From Candidatus Krumholzibacteriia bacterium (GTDB lineage: Bacteria > Krumholzibacteriota > Krumholzibacteriia > WVZY01 > JAKEHA01), in assembly GCA_029865265.1 (NCBI GenBank), contig JAOUHG010000024.1, forward strand, positions 1 to 49,123: a stretch of 49,123 nt of DNA, given 5' to 3'. Of this stretch, positions 8,708 to 20,426 are shown piece by piece. The position numbers were made by a program, and so were the translations under genes. A model generated the notes under the pieces. That model was not told the origin of the DNA, did no database searches, and was given only the letters and a program-made list of their open reading frames with translations. Position 1 is the first letter of the stretch, and every line of letters begins with the position of its first letter.

Positions 8708-9319
8708 ATGAAGAAACTGGTACTGGTCGCTCTGGCAGCGATCTGTCTTGGCGCCGTGACGGCGAGCGCGCAGTCGTACAAGCTCGAGTTCTCGGGCGGT
8801 ACTTCGGTATCGTCGTGCGAGCTTGCGAGCAGCGGCGTGGGTGTCTCGTCGGTCCACGTCATTCTGACGGGCAGCGGCGGCGTAACCGCCGTCCTCTTTG
8901 GCGCGCAGATTCCGGCGTGCTGGGCGGGCACCACCTGGATCCGCGACAATCCCGCCGTGCAAGTCATCTACCCGTCATCAATGGAGGACCCGGTGGGTGA
9001 CTTCTGGCTGGCCCTCGGTGATACCCAGAGCCCGCTTGGGCTTTCCATCGCCTTCAAGGAATGCCTGGAACTTCCGCTTTACCTCGGTACGATAGAGTTC
9101 ATGGGCGGTGGCCCCGCGCCGTGCTGTGAATTCGCGGCGACGCATCCGTCATATTGGGACAACTTTTCCACCCCCGCCCAGGTGGTGGACTGCAACTTCA
9201 ATGAGCACGATGCCGCCGGCGGTTCGGTGAAAGTGAGCAGCGGTCCCACGTGTCCGTGTCAGAACGCGCTCGCAACCGAGCAGACCACCTGGGGGCGCGT
9301 GAAGGCGCTGTACCGCTAG
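8708..9319 (+). CDS. Small secreted cysteine-rich protein with TTWGRVKALYR C-terminus
   Basis: The 203 residues begin with a clear signal peptide (MKKLVLVALAAICLGAVTASA, cleavage before QS). The mature part is beta-rich with about nine cysteines, including CCEF and CPCQN, so it is probably disulphide-bonded outside the cytoplasm. No known domain is recognised. The last 11 residues, TTWGRVKALYR, are identical to the end of the protein encoded at 10113-10646, although the rest differs. The ATG at 8708 follows GGAGGGAGGA by 7 bases, which decides the start. A clear terminator follows at 9346. Function unknown; the tail may be a sorting or attachment tag. Confidence 0.85.
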   Translation: MKKLVLVALAAICLGAVTASAQSYKLEFSGGTSVSSCELASSGVGVSSVHVILTGSGGVTAVLFGAQIPACWAGTTWIRDNPAVQVIYPSSMEDPVGDFWLALGDTQSPLGLSIAFKECLELPLYLGTIEFMGGGPAPCCEFAATHPSYWDNFSTPAQVVDCNFNEHDAAGGSVKVSSGPTCPCQNALATEQTTWGRVKALYR

Positions 9320-9345
9320 ACTGACAGGAGAGAAACGAACGCACG

Positions 9346-9389
9346 AATGCCCGGTGACCGCCCTGTGGCGGACGCCGGGCATTTTGTTT
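9346..9389 (+). terminator. Rho-independent terminator
   Basis: A 9-base perfect stem (9346-9354 with 9375-9383), extended by an inner CCGCC/GGCGG pairing, is followed by TTTTGTTT. It lies 27 bases after the stop at 9319 and serves the secreted-protein gene on the plus strand. The other strand has no T-run. Confidence 0.85.
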
Positions 9390-9400
9390 CCAGCACGCGG

Positions 9401-10039
9401 CTACTTGATGCCGTGCTTGCGCTTGTAGTCAAGCCAGTTGGCCTTGAGGTCGATGAAGGCGTCGAAGTCCGGCTGGAGCAGGAACGGGTTGGTCTTGCGC
9501 TCGTGGCCGATGGTGGAGGTGGGTGCGACCCCGTAGTTGTGGCCGGGCCACACCTCGGTGTCGTCGGGCAGCTTCATGAGCTTCTGCAGGCTCTCCCACT
9601 CGCGGCGTGCGCCGGGGCCGAGGTCGGTTCCGCCCACCTTGCCCACGAACAGCGTATCGCCGGTGATCACGTGCCCGCCGCACACCACGCACACGTGGTC
9701 GTCGGTGTGGCCGGGCGTGTAGATAAACTCCAGCTTCAGATCGCCGAGCGCGAGCGTGTCGCCCTCGTCCACCTTGACGTCGAGCGGGAGGTGCATGGTG
9801 GTGTGGCCCACGGTCTTCCCGCCGAAACGCTTCTTCGCGGGCGCCATGCCCCACGAGTGGTCGCTGTGGCCGTGGGTGATGACGATGTATTCCACGTTGA
9901 GCCTGTGGCCGTCGATCAAGCCGGCGTACTTCTCGGGATCGGGCGGGGGATCGATGATGACGGCGCTGCCGCCGTCCTTGTCGGCAATGAGATAGGCGAA
10001 GTTGCGGTCCCCGCCAGCGTCAATCTGGTGGAAGATCAT
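9401..10039 (-). CDS. Metallo-beta-lactamase-fold hydrolase (glyoxalase II-like)
   Basis: The 212-residue protein has the binuclear metal motif THGHSDHSWG (His56, His58, Asp60, His61), then YTPGHTDDHVCV (third His), ITGDTLFVGKVGGTD (bridging Asp) and VWPGHNYG (last His). This order is that of the glyoxalase II/persulfide dioxygenase branch: hydrolysis of S-lactoylglutathione or a related thioester in known members. It lacks the long C-terminal substrate domain of classical GloB, so the exact substrate is open. It has no signal peptide. It lies between the two genes whose products share the TTWGRVKALYR tail, on the opposite strand. Confidence 0.9.
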   Translation of the reverse strand: MIFHQIDAGGDRNFAYLIADKDGGSAVIIDPPPDPEKYAGLIDGHRLNVEYIVITHGHSDHSWGMAPAKKRFGGKTVGHTTMHLPLDVKVDEGDTLALGDLKLEFIYTPGHTDDHVCVVCGGHVITGDTLFVGKVGGTDLGPGARREWESLQKLMKLPDDTEVWPGHNYGVAPTSTIGHERKTNPFLLQPDFDAFIDLKANWLDYKRKHGIK

Positions 10040-10097
10040 GGGGGGATGGTAGCGGGTGGCGCGTGGATCGGCAAGCTCCCTTGTAGTGGCCGCGCAG

Positions 10098-10106
10098 TGC
10101 TATAAT
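10098..10106 (+). promoter_or_regulatory. Extended -10 promoter, likely leaderless start
   Basis: TGCTATAAT is a perfect extended -10 element. Only 6 bases separate it from the ATG at 10113, so the expected transcription start coincides with the start codon. TTGTAG lies 14 bases upstream, too close for a normal -35. No Shine-Dalgarno sequence is present. Confidence 0.65.
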
Positions 10107-10112
10107 TCACCC

Positions 10113-10646
10113 ATGCGACTCGCCCTGACAGTGTTGGTGCTGATGACCGGGCTGGCGATCACCGCGGATGCCCAGGGGCGCGGCCGGATCGCCATCTTCT
10201 CGGATGCCGAACTCACCGACTCCTCGCTGGTGGATGCCTTTCCACCGCGGATTGCCGACGTTTACATTGCCCACGTGAACCACAACGGGGTCACCGGGTC
10301 CCGGTTCAAGTTGGTCGCCGATCCGGGATTCGCGGGGATCTGGTCTTCGGAAGCGTCGCAGTTCGCGGAGGTCATCGGCACGTCCGCGTCGGGCATCGAG
10401 ATCTACTACGCGTCTTGTGTCGCGGTGGATGTGATCGTGCTCAGCGTGACGTACCTGTTGCCGGGAACGTCATCGGCGTGCAGCTGCCTTCGCATCGTTC
10501 CGTATCCCGGAGATGAGCCGTACATCGTGTGCAACGGCTGCGACTTCATGGAGCTGCCCTGCAGCGGCGGGGGATCCCTCCACGTGAACTGCACGGTTCC
10601 CGTCGAAAGCACCACCTGGGGACGCGTGAAGGCGCTCTACCGCTAG
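10113..10646 (+). CDS. Small secreted cysteine-rich protein with TTWGRVKALYR C-terminus
   Basis: The 177-residue product has a signal peptide (MRLALTVLVLMTGLAITADA, cleavage before QG) and a mature domain with paired cysteines (ACSCL, VCNGCDF, PCSGG). No family is recognised. Except for the final TTWGRVKALYR it shows little resemblance to the 203-residue protein at 8708, although overall size, export and cysteine content are alike. The ATG at 10113 is preceded directly by TGCTATAATTCACCC, a promoter rather than a ribosome site, so the mRNA is probably leaderless. The stop lies 4 bases from that of the convergent repeat-protein gene. Confidence 0.82.
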   Translation: MRLALTVLVLMTGLAITADAQGRGRIAIFSDAELTDSSLVDAFPPRIADVYIAHVNHNGVTGSRFKLVADPGFAGIWSSEASQFAEVIGTSASGIEIYYASCVAVDVIVLSVTYLLPGTSSACSCLRIVPYPGDEPYIVCNGCDFMELPCSGGGSLHVNCTVPVESTTWGRVKALYR

Positions 10647-10650
10647 CCCT

Positions 10651-13044
10651 TCATTTCAACAGCACGATCTTCTGCGTTTCCGTGGCGCCGCCCGCCTGCA
10701 TGCGCACAAAGAACACCCCGCTCGCGGCGCGCGCGCCGTTATCGGCGGTTCCGTCCCACTCGCGGCTGTGCACGTTCGCCGAGGCGGGCACGAACTCGTC
10801 CACCAGCAGGCGCACGCGGCGCCCGGCCACGTCGTAGATGCCGATGGTGACGCGGGAATCCTGCGCCACGCGGTAGCGGATCTGCGTGGACGGGTTGAAC
10901 GGGTTGGGGACCGCGGGTTCCAGCATGGCCGCGCGCGCTGGCGGAGGTGTGGAAGCCACGGCGGTGGGCGTCAGGGCCCAGCTCGCGAAGCGGTGAGCGC
11001 CGTTTCCGCCGGCGGTGGCAAATTCGCCGCCCACGAACAGGGCGCCTTCGCCCACAGCCAGGGCGTCGGCGGGCCGGTCGAGGCCGCTGTCCATGGCGGC
11101 CCACGCGGAACCATTCCAGGAAACGATGTTTCCGGCCGGTAAGCCGCTCGCGTTGGCAAAGGCGCCCGCCGCAAACAGCACACCGCCCGCCGACGCCAGC
11201 GCGCGCACCGGTCCGTCGACGCCGGGGTTCTGCGGATCGCCCAACTTCTGCCACAGGCTGCCGTCCCAGGCGGCGACGTGGTTCATCACGTCGAGTCCCC
11301 AGTGCACGAAGTCACCGGCCGCGTACAGCACGCCGCCGTGGAATTCGAGAGCGCGCACGGTGCCGTCGTCGAATCCGAACGCCATGGTGTTCCAACTGGT
11401 GCCGTCGAAGTGGGCGACGTTTCCCACCGGCTGGCCGGCGGCGTAGTTGAAGTCGCCGCCCGCGTACACGTCGCTTCCGTTCACGGCGAGCGCACGCACC
11501 GAACCGGTGTTGGTGAGTCCGCCGCCGACCGCGTGCCACGCACTTCCATCCCAGCGGCCGATCTTCTGCAGGATCTCGGCCTGGAATGAGAGAAAACCGC
11601 CACCGGCATAGAGGTTGGTTCCGTCGCTGGCCAGCGCGTACACGGGACCACCCAATGATGCGCCCACCGGGTACCACGTGCTTCCGTCCCAGCGCGCCAG
11701 GTACGCGGCACCACTGCCGCCGGCGTCGGTGAACTCACCGCCCACGTACAGATCGCTTCCCACCATGAGCATCGCGTGCACGGTTCCGTTGACGCCGCCG
11801 CCCAGCGCGCTCCAACCGTTGCCGTCCCAGCGCACCACGCGTGCCGCCGGCGTGTCGTACGCTTGCAGGAAGTCGCCGCCCAGATAGACGTCGGAGCCGG
11901 ACGAGGCCAGCGCGCGCACGCGTTTGTCGGGTGCGTTGGCAACCCAGCGTTCGCCGTCCCACATGGCGAGGTGGTTGAGTGCGGGCATCCCGCCGGCGGC
12001 GGTAAACTCGCCGGCCACTATTAGATTGCCCTGGTACTCGGCCAGCGGCCCCGCCGCCGCGTACTGTCCGCTGTAGGTGACGCCGCCGTCCATGTTGTCC
12101 CACGCGCTGCCGGTCCATTTGGCCACGCCGTCCACGGGGGTGCCGCCGGGAACCGTGCTGCCGCACACCATGGTGCGATACAGTCTGTCGTTGAAGAACA
12201 GGGCGTCGGTGAAAGAGCCGATCGTCGCGCAGTCTGCCTCATCTGCCACGGCATCATACCACTGCCCATTCTGCAGGTAGCGGACGCTCGGGTAGCCGAA
12301 CGCGCGCCCCCCGCACATGTACAGGTCGCCGTTGCGCTCGAAAAGCTTGCCCGGCCACATGTACGGCAGGTCGGTCTGCATGTTGGTCCACGAGTCGCCG
12401 TCCCAGAAGGCGAGGTGGTAAGCGTCGGCGCCGTTCATGCTGTGATAGTTCCCGCCCGCCACCAGGCCGCCGTTGTACCAGAGCAGCGACCAGACGGCAA
12501 GATTGCTGGTGCCACCGGCGATGCCGATCTGGGTGACGGTGGTGCCGTCCCACTTCGACACGAAGGAGGGGTAATCGCCGGCGATGTAGACGTTGCTGCC
12601 ATCGGTTGCGAGGGAGAAGAGCCACTGGCTCTGCTCGAGCAGGGGATCGTGAATGCCGGTCCACGTGTTGCCGTCCCAGATCGCCATCTCGCCCGGGGAG
12701 CCGTTGACGGTGACAAACCTGCCCACAACGACAATGGAGTCCGGGGTGCCGGCCAGCGTGAAGATGGTTGGTTGCAGGGAACCCAGTCCGAAGACGGGTC
12801 CGCCCACGTTGGTCCAGGCATTCCCATCCCAGCGCGCGATGCACTGCGCGTTCACCCCTCCGATGGTGTTGAATTCCCCGACGGAGTAGAGATCCCCGCC
12901 AATGACCACGAGGTCATGGATGGTGCCGTCGGTGGGGTCGCCGGGGAAACCGCGCAGGCCGAACTGGTCGTCCCACGGGAAGGCATTGATAGATGCCGGG
13001 GCAAGAATGACCGCGAGAATGAGAGCGAGTAGAAACCGTGCCAT
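10651..13044 (-). CDS. Secreted WDG/kelch-like repeat protein with FlgD-like C-terminal domain
   Basis: This is a 797-residue exported protein. A signal peptide (MARFLLALILAVILAPASINA) is followed by about 14 repeats of roughly 45-50 residues built on the pattern GxDLYVGGEF, then AGG, then ARWDGSxWxxLGGG. Repeats of this type form beta-propeller blades, and 14 would fit two seven-bladed propellers. The last 85 residues carry NPFNPSTQIRY, IGIYDVAGRRVRLLV and GVFFVRMQAGG, ending in KIVLLK: the FlgD-like Ig domain that serves as a type IX-like C-terminal signal in related phyla. The protein probably sits on or outside the outer membrane. GGAGG precedes the ATG and a TTGACC/TATACT promoter lies upstream. 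Confidence 0.88.
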   Translation of the reverse strand: MARFLLALILAVILAPASINAFPWDDQFGLRGFPGDPTDGTIHDLVVIGGDLYSVGEFNTIGGVNAQCIARWDGNAWTNVGGPVFGLGSLQPTIFTLAGTPDSIVVVGRFVTVNGSPGEMAIWDGNTWTGIHDPLLEQSQWLFSLATDGSNVYIAGDYPSFVSKWDGTTVTQIGIAGGTSNLAVWSLLWYNGGLVAGGNYHSMNGADAYHLAFWDGDSWTNMQTDLPYMWPGKLFERNGDLYMCGGRAFGYPSVRYLQNGQWYDAVADEADCATIGSFTDALFFNDRLYRTMVCGSTVPGGTPVDGVAKWTGSAWDNMDGGVTYSGQYAAAGPLAEYQGNLIVAGEFTAAGGMPALNHLAMWDGERWVANAPDKRVRALASSGSDVYLGGDFLQAYDTPAARVVRWDGNGWSALGGGVNGTVHAMLMVGSDLYVGGEFTDAGGSGAAYLARWDGSTWYPVGASLGGPVYALASDGTNLYAGGGFLSFQAEILQKIGRWDGSAWHAVGGGLTNTGSVRALAVNGSDVYAGGDFNYAAGQPVGNVAHFDGTSWNTMAFGFDDGTVRALEFHGGVLYAAGDFVHWGLDVMNHVAAWDGSLWQKLGDPQNPGVDGPVRALASAGGVLFAAGAFANASGLPAGNIVSWNGSAWAAMDSGLDRPADALAVGEGALFVGGEFATAGGNGAHRFASWALTPTAVASTPPPARAAMLEPAVPNPFNPSTQIRYRVAQDSRVTIGIYDVAGRRVRLLVDEFVPASANVHSREWDGTADNGARAASGVFFVRMQAGGATETQKIVLLK

Positions 13045-13102
13045 GCGTGAAACCTCCGTTGCGGCGCGAGGCGGTCATGGTCGGCTGGTCGGCTAGAATT
13101 CA

Positions 13103-13132
13103 AGTATAAGTCCCGGGTTGGCCCCGGGTCAA
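13103..13132 (-). promoter_or_regulatory. Sigma70-like promoter with palindromic spacer
   Basis: On the minus strand TTGACC (13132-13127) and TATACT (13108-13103) are 18 bases apart, upstream of the repeat-protein gene starting at 13044. The spacer holds two CCCGGG sites separated by 5 bases (13112-13117 and 13123-13128), which could form a hairpin or an operator. The leader would be about 50 bases. Confidence 0.6.
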
Positions 13133-13153
13133 GCGCTCGTTTTGGCGGGTCCT

Positions 13154-17226
<4,073 letters not shown>

Positions 17227-17241
17227 GCTTCCTTCGATCGC

Positions 17242-18048
17242 ATGAGGACAATTCTGGCCGTCATTCTGGGTATCGCCGCAACGGAACTGGCGTACGCGGG
17301 GGATCCGTGCGCGCATCAATCACTGCTACCGGCCTATTCGCACAACGACTACCGGAACGCACAGCCGCTGCACGACGCGCTGGCGCTCGGCTACCGGGGC
17401 GTCGAGGCGGACCTGCTGCGCGTGGACGAGGTGCTGCTCGTGGGGCACGAGCGCGGCGAGCTGGACCCGACGAGGACGTTCGCGCACCTCTACCTGGATC
17501 CGCTGTTTGAACAACTGCACAACTGCGGATACATACTCCCCGACGCCACCTCGTTTCTCTTGAACATCGAGTTGAAGGAGAAGGACGAGCATGCGTTTCG
17601 CCTGCTGCTGGATGAACTCGAGCGCTATCCGGAGCTCTTCCAACCGCAGGACGCGAACGTGGTTCCCGCCGTCCGCCCTGTCTTGGTGGGATGGTGGCCC
17701 GCATCACGACAGCCCTGGCCCGAATACCTCGGCATTCAGCTCGTCGTTCGCGACTCCGGCACGGCCCAGGCGGACGCCGCCGGCCTGCCCGTCGCCCTGA
17801 TAACGATTCCCTACGGCAGGCGGTTCACCATGGCGGGACGCGGGGGAATACCCGCGACGAGTCTCACCATGCTCGCAGAGGGCCGCAGGCTGGCCGCCGC
17901 GTATGGCGCGCCGCTCCGCGTCCACCATGCTCCCGAGAGCCCCCGCGTCTATCGATGGCTGCTCTCCGAAGGTGTCACCCTCATCGGAACCACCGATCTG
18001 ACCCGCACGCGCACCCTTCTGCTCGACATCCCCGAAACATCACCGTGA
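17242..18048 (+). CDS. Secreted PI-PLC/GDPD-like phosphodiesterase
   Basis: The 268 residues start with a signal peptide (MRTILAVILGIAATELAYA). The mature protein has a TIM-barrel phosphodiesterase pattern: AYSHNDYRNAQPLHDALALG (histidine and asparagine near the active site), GVEADLLRVDEVLLVGHERG, LDPTRTFAHLYLDPL and LLNIELKEK. This is the style of the PI-PLC X/glycerophosphodiester phosphodiesterase-related family (AIM6-like). It would act in the periplasm on phosphodiesters or lipid head groups; the substrate is unknown. It follows ligA by 15 bases without a ribosome site of its own, so it is likely read through from ligA. Confidence 0.78.
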   Translation: MRTILAVILGIAATELAYAGDPCAHQSLLPAYSHNDYRNAQPLHDALALGYRGVEADLLRVDEVLLVGHERGELDPTRTFAHLYLDPLFEQLHNCGYILPDATSFLLNIELKEKDEHAFRLLLDELERYPELFQPQDANVVPAVRPVLVGWWPASRQPWPEYLGIQLVVRDSGTAQADAAGLPVALITIPYGRRFTMAGRGGIPATSLTMLAEGRRLAAAYGAPLRVHHAPESPRVYRWLLSEGVTLIGTTDLTRTRTLLLDIPETSP

Positions 18049-18053
18049 GGTGA

Positions 18054-18293
18054 TCTCCGCGGACCCCTTTTGATACGCCCGCCGATCCGGACGTGCGCGT
18101 GAACCTGAACGTGTTCGACGTGCACGGGCGTCTCGTGCGCGCGCTGGTGAAGGACCAGGCCGCCCGCGGAGCGCGGGACGTGGTGTGGGACGGCCGCGAC
18201 GACGACGGCCGGGCGGTGGCGTCGGGCGTGTACTTCTATCGATTGGAGCTGGGGGGGAACACGGTGACGCGTCGCATGACGCTGTTGAAGTAG
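18054..18293 (+). pseudogene. Orphan FlgD-like sorting-domain remnant
   Basis: An open frame from 18054 to the TAG at 18293 encodes only the C-terminal domain of the secreted-protein type seen elsewhere in the window: TPFDTPADPDVRVNLNVFDV, HGRLVRALV, WDGRDDDGRAVASGVYFYRL and ending RRMTLLK. An in-frame TGA at 18051 and the lack of any N-terminal cargo or signal peptide show that the rest of the gene is gone. A GTG at 18093 could start a 66-residue protein, but it would cut the domain. It lies just after the phosphodiesterase gene. It is best read as the tail of a deleted gene. Confidence 0.7.
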
Positions 18294-18401
18294 CCGCGGT
18301 CCAGCCCGTGCAGGGTTGACATGGCGGAGGTTCTGACGTTTCCTATGCTCTTCGTGAGTCGCAACGGGGCGAGACAGGGCGACCCGGGAGGGACCGTTGA
18401 C

Positions 18402-18791
18402 ATGAAGAAGGGCCCGTCGAAGAGTAGCGAGTCTGCATCCGCTTTGATCGATGCGAGAATCGAAGCGCTGGGCGACTGGCGGGGCGAGATGCTCGCCCGC
18501 ATCCGCGCCGTCATCCGGGAAGCCGACCCCGACGTGGTCGAGGAGTGGAAGTGGGAGAATCCGGTGTGGTCGCACGACGGGCTGATCTGCACCGGCGAGG
18601 CGTACAAGAAGGTCGTAAAGATGACCTTCGCAAAGGGAGCCTCCCTGAAGGACCCTTCCGGTCTCTTCAATTCCAGTCTCGAAGGTAAGGTCCGGCGCGC
18701 CATCGACATCCACGAAGGCGACGCGCTGGACAAGAAGGCGCTGAAGGCGCTCATTCGAGAAGCCGTGGCCTTGAACAAGTCAAAGGCCTGA
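18402..18791 (+). CDS. DUF1801 family protein
   Basis: The 129-residue protein has the DUF1801 pattern: IEALGDWRGEMLARIRAVIREADPDVVEEWKW, then NPVWSHDGLICTGEAYKKVVKMTF, GASLKDPSGLFNSSLEGK and a C-terminal helix. Related proteins (YdhG/YjhX-like fold) are small, soluble and of uncertain function. The ATG at 18402 has GGAGGG 8-9 bases upstream and decides the start; an ATG at 18321 would add 27 unrelated residues. It is followed by the GNAT gene after 22 bases, probably in one transcript. Confidence 0.88.
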   Translation: MKKGPSKSSESASALIDARIEALGDWRGEMLARIRAVIREADPDVVEEWKWENPVWSHDGLICTGEAYKKVVKMTFAKGASLKDPSGLFNSSLEGKVRRAIDIHEGDALDKKALKALIREAVALNKSKA

Positions 18792-18813
18792 CACGGGGGG
18801 CGCGCTCGTCGCC

Positions 18814-19323
18814 ATGCACACCATCGAACAGCTGAAACCCCCCGCGCGCGACGCCGACCTGCGCGCGCTCGCGCGCCTGCTCAGCGATGCGGTGGAGTCC
18901 GGGGCGGCGGTGAGTTTTCTGGCGCCGCTCACCGTCGAGCAGGCCGAAGCCTGGTGGCGGAATGTGCTGGTGTCCCCGGGTGCAATCGTTCTTGTCGCGC
19001 GCGGCGGCGACGAAATCGTCGGCACCGTGCAGCTGCACCCCGCGTGGGCGCCCAATCAGCCGCACCGCGCCGAGATTGCGAAGCTGCTGGTGGACGCGCG
19101 TTATCGCCGCGCGGGCCTGGGCAGGGCTCTCATGCAATCCATCGAAAATGCGGCGCGCGAGGCGGGGTTTCGTCTGCTGACGCTGGACGCCAAGCAGGGC
19201 GCCGCGGCGGAAAGGCTGTACCGCAACACGGGCTGGACCGAGGTGGGAGCCATTCCGCGCTACGCCCTGGATCCGGACGGGGTCACGCCCCACGGCGCGG
19301 TGATCTTCTGCAAGGAGCTATGA
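18814..19323 (+). CDS. GNAT family N-acetyltransferase
   Basis: The 169-residue protein shows the GNAT core: VLVARGGDEIVGTVQLHPAW (beta2-beta4), LLVDARYRRAGLGRALMQSI with the acetyl-CoA loop RRAGLGRA (R/Q-x-x-G-x-A type), and LLTLDAKQGAAAERLYRNTGW (motif B). It transfers an acetyl group to an unknown amine. It follows the DUF1801 gene by 22 bases. Its last 6 bases overlap the end of the convergent acr3 gene. Confidence 0.9.
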   Translation: MHTIEQLKPPARDADLRALARLLSDAVESGAAVSFLAPLTVEQAEAWWRNVLVSPGAIVLVARGGDEIVGTVQLHPAWAPNQPHRAEIAKLLVDARYRRAGLGRALMQSIENAAREAGFRLLTLDAKQGAAAERLYRNTGWTEVGAIPRYALDPDGVTPHGAVIFCKEL

Positions 19324-20397
19324 CGAGCCGTCGGGTGCCGCCGCCGGGAACCAGTGGCGCGTTCGGTTGCAGGCCGAGCACACCGAGAGCATCACCGGCA
19401 CCTCCACCAGCACCCCCACCACCGTGGCCAGCGCCGCACCCGAGTCGGGGCCGAAGAGCGTGATGGCCACCGCCACCGCCAGCTCGAAGAAGTTGCTGGC
19501 GCCGATGAGCGCGCCCGGCGCCGCCACCGAGTAGGGAACGCGCAGCTTGCGCATGAGCCAGTACGCCAGCCCCGCGTTGAAGTACACCTGGATCAGAATC
19601 GGCACCGCGATCAACAGCACGTGGAACCAGCGCCCCGTGATGTTGTCGGCCTGGAAGGCAAAGATGAGCACCAGGGTCGCGAGCAGTGCGAGCGTGGTGA
19701 CCGGGTGGAAGGCGGGGAGATACTTCTGTTCGAACCACGCGCGCCCCTTTGAGCGGATCAGCAGCACGCGGCTCACGCATCCCAGCAAGAGCGGGATCAC
19801 GATGAACGCCACCACACTGTAGAGCAGCACGTTGAAGGGAACCTGCAGGCCGCTCGCACCCGCCACCAGCAGCCCCACGATGGGCGCAAACAGCACTAGC
19901 ATGATGAGGTCGTTCAGGGACACCTGCACCAGCGTGTAGGCGGGGTCGCCGTCGGTGAGGTACGACCACACGAACACCATGGCGGTGCACGGCGCGGCGG
20001 CGAGAATAATGACGCCCGCGATGTACTGGTCGGCCATCTCCGGGCCGATCAGTCCCGCGAACACGTGCTTGAAGAACACCCAGCCCAAGAGCGCCATCGA
20101 GAACGGCTTGACCAGCCAGTTGACGAACAGCGTCACCAGGATGCCGCGCGGCCGGCGGCGCACCTCGAACACGCTCGCCAGGTCGATCTTGAGCATCATG
20201 GGGTAGATCATCAGCCAGATGAGGACGGCGATGGGCAGGTTGATCTGGCTGTGGCTTCCGAACTCGAGGCCGCGCAACGCGGCGATCACACCGGGAGCGG
20301 TCTTGCCGAGCAAGACGCCGGCCACCATGCACAGCCCCACCCACAGGGTGAGGTAGCGTTCGAAGATGTTGAGACGTTTGGCGGGTGTCTGTTCCAT
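19318..20397 (-). CDS. acr3: ACR3 family arsenite efflux permease
   Basis: The 359-residue inner-membrane protein has ten hydrophobic helices and the ACR3 order: ERYLTLWVGLCMVAGVLLGK, MMLKIDLASVF, NWLVKPFSMALLGW, AAPCTAMVFVWSYL (with the conserved helix-4 cysteine needed for arsenite transport in characterised ACR3 proteins), SLNDLIMLVLFAPIV and APGALIGASNFFELAVAVAI. It exports arsenite using the proton gradient. No arsR or arsC is next to it. The ribosome site GGAGA lies inside a hairpin (20402-20425), and a second, longer inverted repeat (20427-20469) lies just upstream, so expression may be controlled there. Confidence 0.93.
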   Translation of the reverse strand: MEQTPAKRLNIFERYLTLWVGLCMVAGVLLGKTAPGVIAALRGLEFGSHSQINLPIAVLIWLMIYPMMLKIDLASVFEVRRRPRGILVTLFVNWLVKPFSMALLGWVFFKHVFAGLIGPEMADQYIAGVIILAAAPCTAMVFVWSYLTDGDPAYTLVQVSLNDLIMLVLFAPIVGLLVAGASGLQVPFNVLLYSVVAFIVIPLLLGCVSRVLLIRSKGRAWFEQKYLPAFHPVTTLALLATLVLIFAFQADNITGRWFHVLLIAVPILIQVYFNAGLAYWLMRKLRVPYSVAAPGALIGASNFFELAVAVAITLFGPDSGAALATVVGVLVEVPVMLSVCSACNRTRHWFPAAAPDGSS

Positions 20398-20401
20398 TGG
20401 A

Positions 20402-20425
20402 TCTCCGGCGTTGAGTCGCCGGAGA
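20402..20425 (-). promoter_or_regulatory. Hairpin covering the acr3 ribosome-binding site
   Basis: TCTCCGGCG and its exact complement form a 9-base stem with a 6-base loop in the acr3 leader. The downstream arm contains GGAGA, the only Shine-Dalgarno-like sequence before the ATG at 20397, which begins 4 bases after the stem. In the folded RNA the site would be hidden. Confidence 0.55.
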
Positions 20426-20426
20426 C

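Noticed and set aside
18316-18349. TTGACA ... TATGCT promoter before the DUF1801 gene
   Set aside because: The spacer is 22 bases, too long for a normal promoter; not listed as a feature.
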